A program made the translations under genes and the position numbers. A stretch of 64,000 nucleotides of DNA from Syntrophales bacterium (GTDB lineage Bacteria > Desulfobacterota > Syntrophia > Syntrophales > UBA5619). Within the stretch, counting starts at the first letter, position 1. Every line of letters begins with the position of its first letter. This document shows, piece after piece, positions 62,806 to 64,000 of this stretch. The DNA is taken from NCBI GenBank assembly GCA_023229765.1, contig JALNYO010000003.1:1-64000 (forward strand), in the 5' to 3' direction. The notes beneath the pieces are model-generated. The model did no database searches and was not told the DNA's origin. It saw nothing but the letters and a program-made list of their open reading frames with translations.

Positions 62806-63399
62806 TTATTCCCCCGCGTTCCCGGCAAACGGGTAGGCGGCAAGTTTTGTGTAAATCGCCCCGCCGGGGGTAAGGTCGCTTTTAAATAGGCAGAGTTCGG
62901 AGGCGGTAAACTGTCTCGCCTCGTAAGCGCTGCTTGCCGATAACTCCCTGAGAAGACTGTCCGGTTCCGACAAGGTCTTTATCCGGGCCAGGGTCAGGTG
63001 CGGCAAAAACGGGCGCTCCTCCCTGGGGAAGCTCATTTCAGAAAGCTTCTTTTCCAGTTTGGCTTGAAACACTGTCAGCCGCTTTGTATCACCCTCCATT
63101 TCCAGATAGACAACTCGGGGACGTTTCGCCGAGGGGAACGTCCCCAGCCCGCGGAGCGAAAGAGTGAAGGGAGCGTCCGCGGCCGCCGCCTGCCCGCATG
63201 CCGCGGATATCTGCTCAACCTCCATTGCGGAGACATCCCCGAAGAATTTCAGCGTGAGGTGCAGGCCTTCCGGCTTTACCCACCGGATATTCCCGGTGAC
63301 GATCCTTTGCAAACGTCCTTGAAGCCTCGCGATTTCCCGGTTGAGCCCGTCCGGCGGAGCGATTGCCAGAAAGAGGCGAAATGCCCCATTATCCCGCAT
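62806..63399 (-). CDS. thpR: RNA 2',3'-cyclic phosphodiesterase ThpR
   Basis: A 197-residue 2H-family phosphoesterase. The two catalytic HXTX motifs are HLTLKFFG (about 47-54) and HLTLARI (about 133-139), with RLFLAIAPP at the N-terminus. It hydrolyses 2',3'-cyclic phosphates on RNA ends, formerly called 2'-5' RNA ligase. Its start overlaps the cinA stop by 11 bases, a common gene pair (cinA-thpR-recA). Confidence 0.93.
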   Translation of the reverse strand: MRDNGAFRLFLAIAPPDGLNREIARLQGRLQRIVTGNIRWVKPEGLHLTLKFFGDVSAMEVEQISAACGQAAAADAPFTLSLRGLGTFPSAKRPRVVYLEMEGDTKRLTVFQAKLEKKLSEMSFPREERPFLPHLTLARIKTLSEPDSLLRELSASSAYEARQFTASELCLFKSDLTPGGAIYTKLAAYPFAGNAGE

Positions 63400-64000
63400 C
63401 GCGCAGCTCCCCCGTCAGATATCGCCAGAGCATCAACAGGGCGGATTCGGAGGCGATTGTTCGGTTGCGCCTTCTGTCCCAGCGGAAGGCGTAATGACGG
63501 CAAAAGGTCTGGTCGCCGGTTGCCAGGGCGATAAAGGTTGTGCCGACGGGCTTTTCCACTGTGCCGCCGTCGGGACCGGCGATTCCCGTCACGGACAGCC
63601 CCAGATCGGTTCCCGCTGACCGGCGGATTCCCTCGGCCATCAGCCGCGCCGTTTCCTCGCTTACCGCGCCGTGGGCGCTGATCACCCCCTCCGGGATACC
63701 CAGCAGGGCGACTTTGGACTCATTACTGTAGGAAACTGCGCCGCGCTCGAAAAACGCGGAGCTGCCGGGGATGTCCGTCAGCCGGTTCGCGATCAGTCCC
63801 CCGGTGCATGATTCCGCCGTGGAGAGCGTAAGTTTTCTTTCTGTCAATATCTTCGCAATGTTTCCGGCAAGCGACTCCTCGCCCCGCGCGAAGATGTAAT
63901 TCCCCAGCCTCATTTCAACCGTTTTGCATGCGGCCGCGAGTTTTTCCGACGCCGCTTCTGCCGATTTTTCCCGCACCGTCAGCACCAGTTGGTTTTCGGG
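63389..64000 (-). CDS. cinA: CinA / nicotinamide-nucleotide amidase (5' end outside window)
   Basis: The frame is open to the window edge, so the N-terminus is missing; 203 residues plus stop are seen, including ENQLVLTVREKSAEAA just inside the edge. The C-terminal PncC-type amidase domain is present with STAESCTGGLIANRLTDIPG, VSYSNESKVALLGI, HGAVSEETARLMAEG and SVTGIAGPDGGTVEKPVG. That domain converts NMN to nicotinate mononucleotide. The left-hand segment fits the linker from the molybdopterin-binding-like N-terminal domain of full CinA. Confidence 0.92.
   Translation of the reverse strand, partial: PENQLVLTVREKSAEAASEKLAAACKTVEMRLGNYIFARGEESLAGNIAKILTERKLTLSTAESCTGGLIANRLTDIPGSSAFFERGAVSYSNESKVALLGIPEGVISAHGAVSEETARLMAEGIRRSAGTDLGLSVTGIAGPDGGTVEKPVGTTFIALATGDQTFCRHYAFRWDRRRNRTIASESALLMLWRYLTGELRDAG

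Overview
The window looks like a chromosomal segment of an anaerobic deltaproteobacterium (Desulfobacterota), probably of the Syntrophaceae type. The signs are a tungstate-uptake operon next to a tungsten aldehyde:ferredoxin oxidoreductase cluster, two AMP-forming acyl-CoA ligases, an acyl-CoA dehydrogenase, a complex I operon without a normal NADH-input module, and two c-heme-binding signalling proteins. This assignment is inference from gene content; no rRNA or tRNA gene was seen.

Layout. 1-4.9 kb (minus strand): edge-cut TRAP fused permease, acyl-CoA ligase, CBS/ACT-like protein, gamma-carbonic-anhydrase-like protein. 5.1-8.8 kb (plus): a dispersed repeat, a phased decamer array, a promoter, then a four-gene tungstate/molybdate ABC transporter operon with two different binding proteins. 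8.8-10.6 kb (minus): long-chain acyl-CoA ligase. 10.9-14.6 kb (plus): AOR, cofactor-modifying radical SAM protein and two MoaD-like proteins. 14.7-29.2 kb (minus): 13 genes in the order nuoABCD-F*-GHIJKLMN, where F* is a NuoF C-terminal iron-sulfur domain fused to a GltD/NfnB-like flavoprotein and nuoE is absent. 29.5-36.6 kb: TolC-like protein, DUF4301-like protein, PP-loop sulfurtransferase-like protein, LysM protein, acyl-CoA dehydrogenase.

36.6-39.4 kb is an accessory island: an orphan terminator, a second copy of the dispersed repeat, a GC-rich multi-hairpin element, a RHH/MazF toxin-antitoxin pair followed by an attC-like structure, and a 5'-truncated IS91-type transposase. 39.4-43.0 kb carries a NEW3-protein/ABC exporter operon and an NrfJ-like lipoprotein. 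43.0-43.5 kb has no gene but holds a strong terminator, several hairpins and a palindrome of about 177 bp. 43.6-47.1 kb encodes a sensor kinase and sigma-54 response regulator. 47.2-50.6 kb has a 52-residue protein, a lipoprotein, MltA and a small Cys-rich protein. 50.6-58.5 kb has a broken ParB-like gene, a c-heme GGDEF/EAL protein, a truncated chemoreceptor abutting a third repeat copy, CheW, and a c-heme hybrid kinase. 58.6-64 kb (minus) is the housekeeping run cinA-thpR-recA-recX-alaS.

Functional picture. Tungstate uptake feeds AOR. AOR, the acyl-CoA ligases and the acyl-CoA dehydrogenase fit carboxylic-acid metabolism, and the unusual complex I would link reduced ferredoxin or NAD(P)H to a membrane potential. 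No unambiguous new multi-gene system was found. The best candidates for undescribed biology are the NuoF-GltD fusion, the phased array at the tungstate operon, the multi-hairpin element upstream of the toxin-antitoxin pair, and the interacting families of palindromic repeats.
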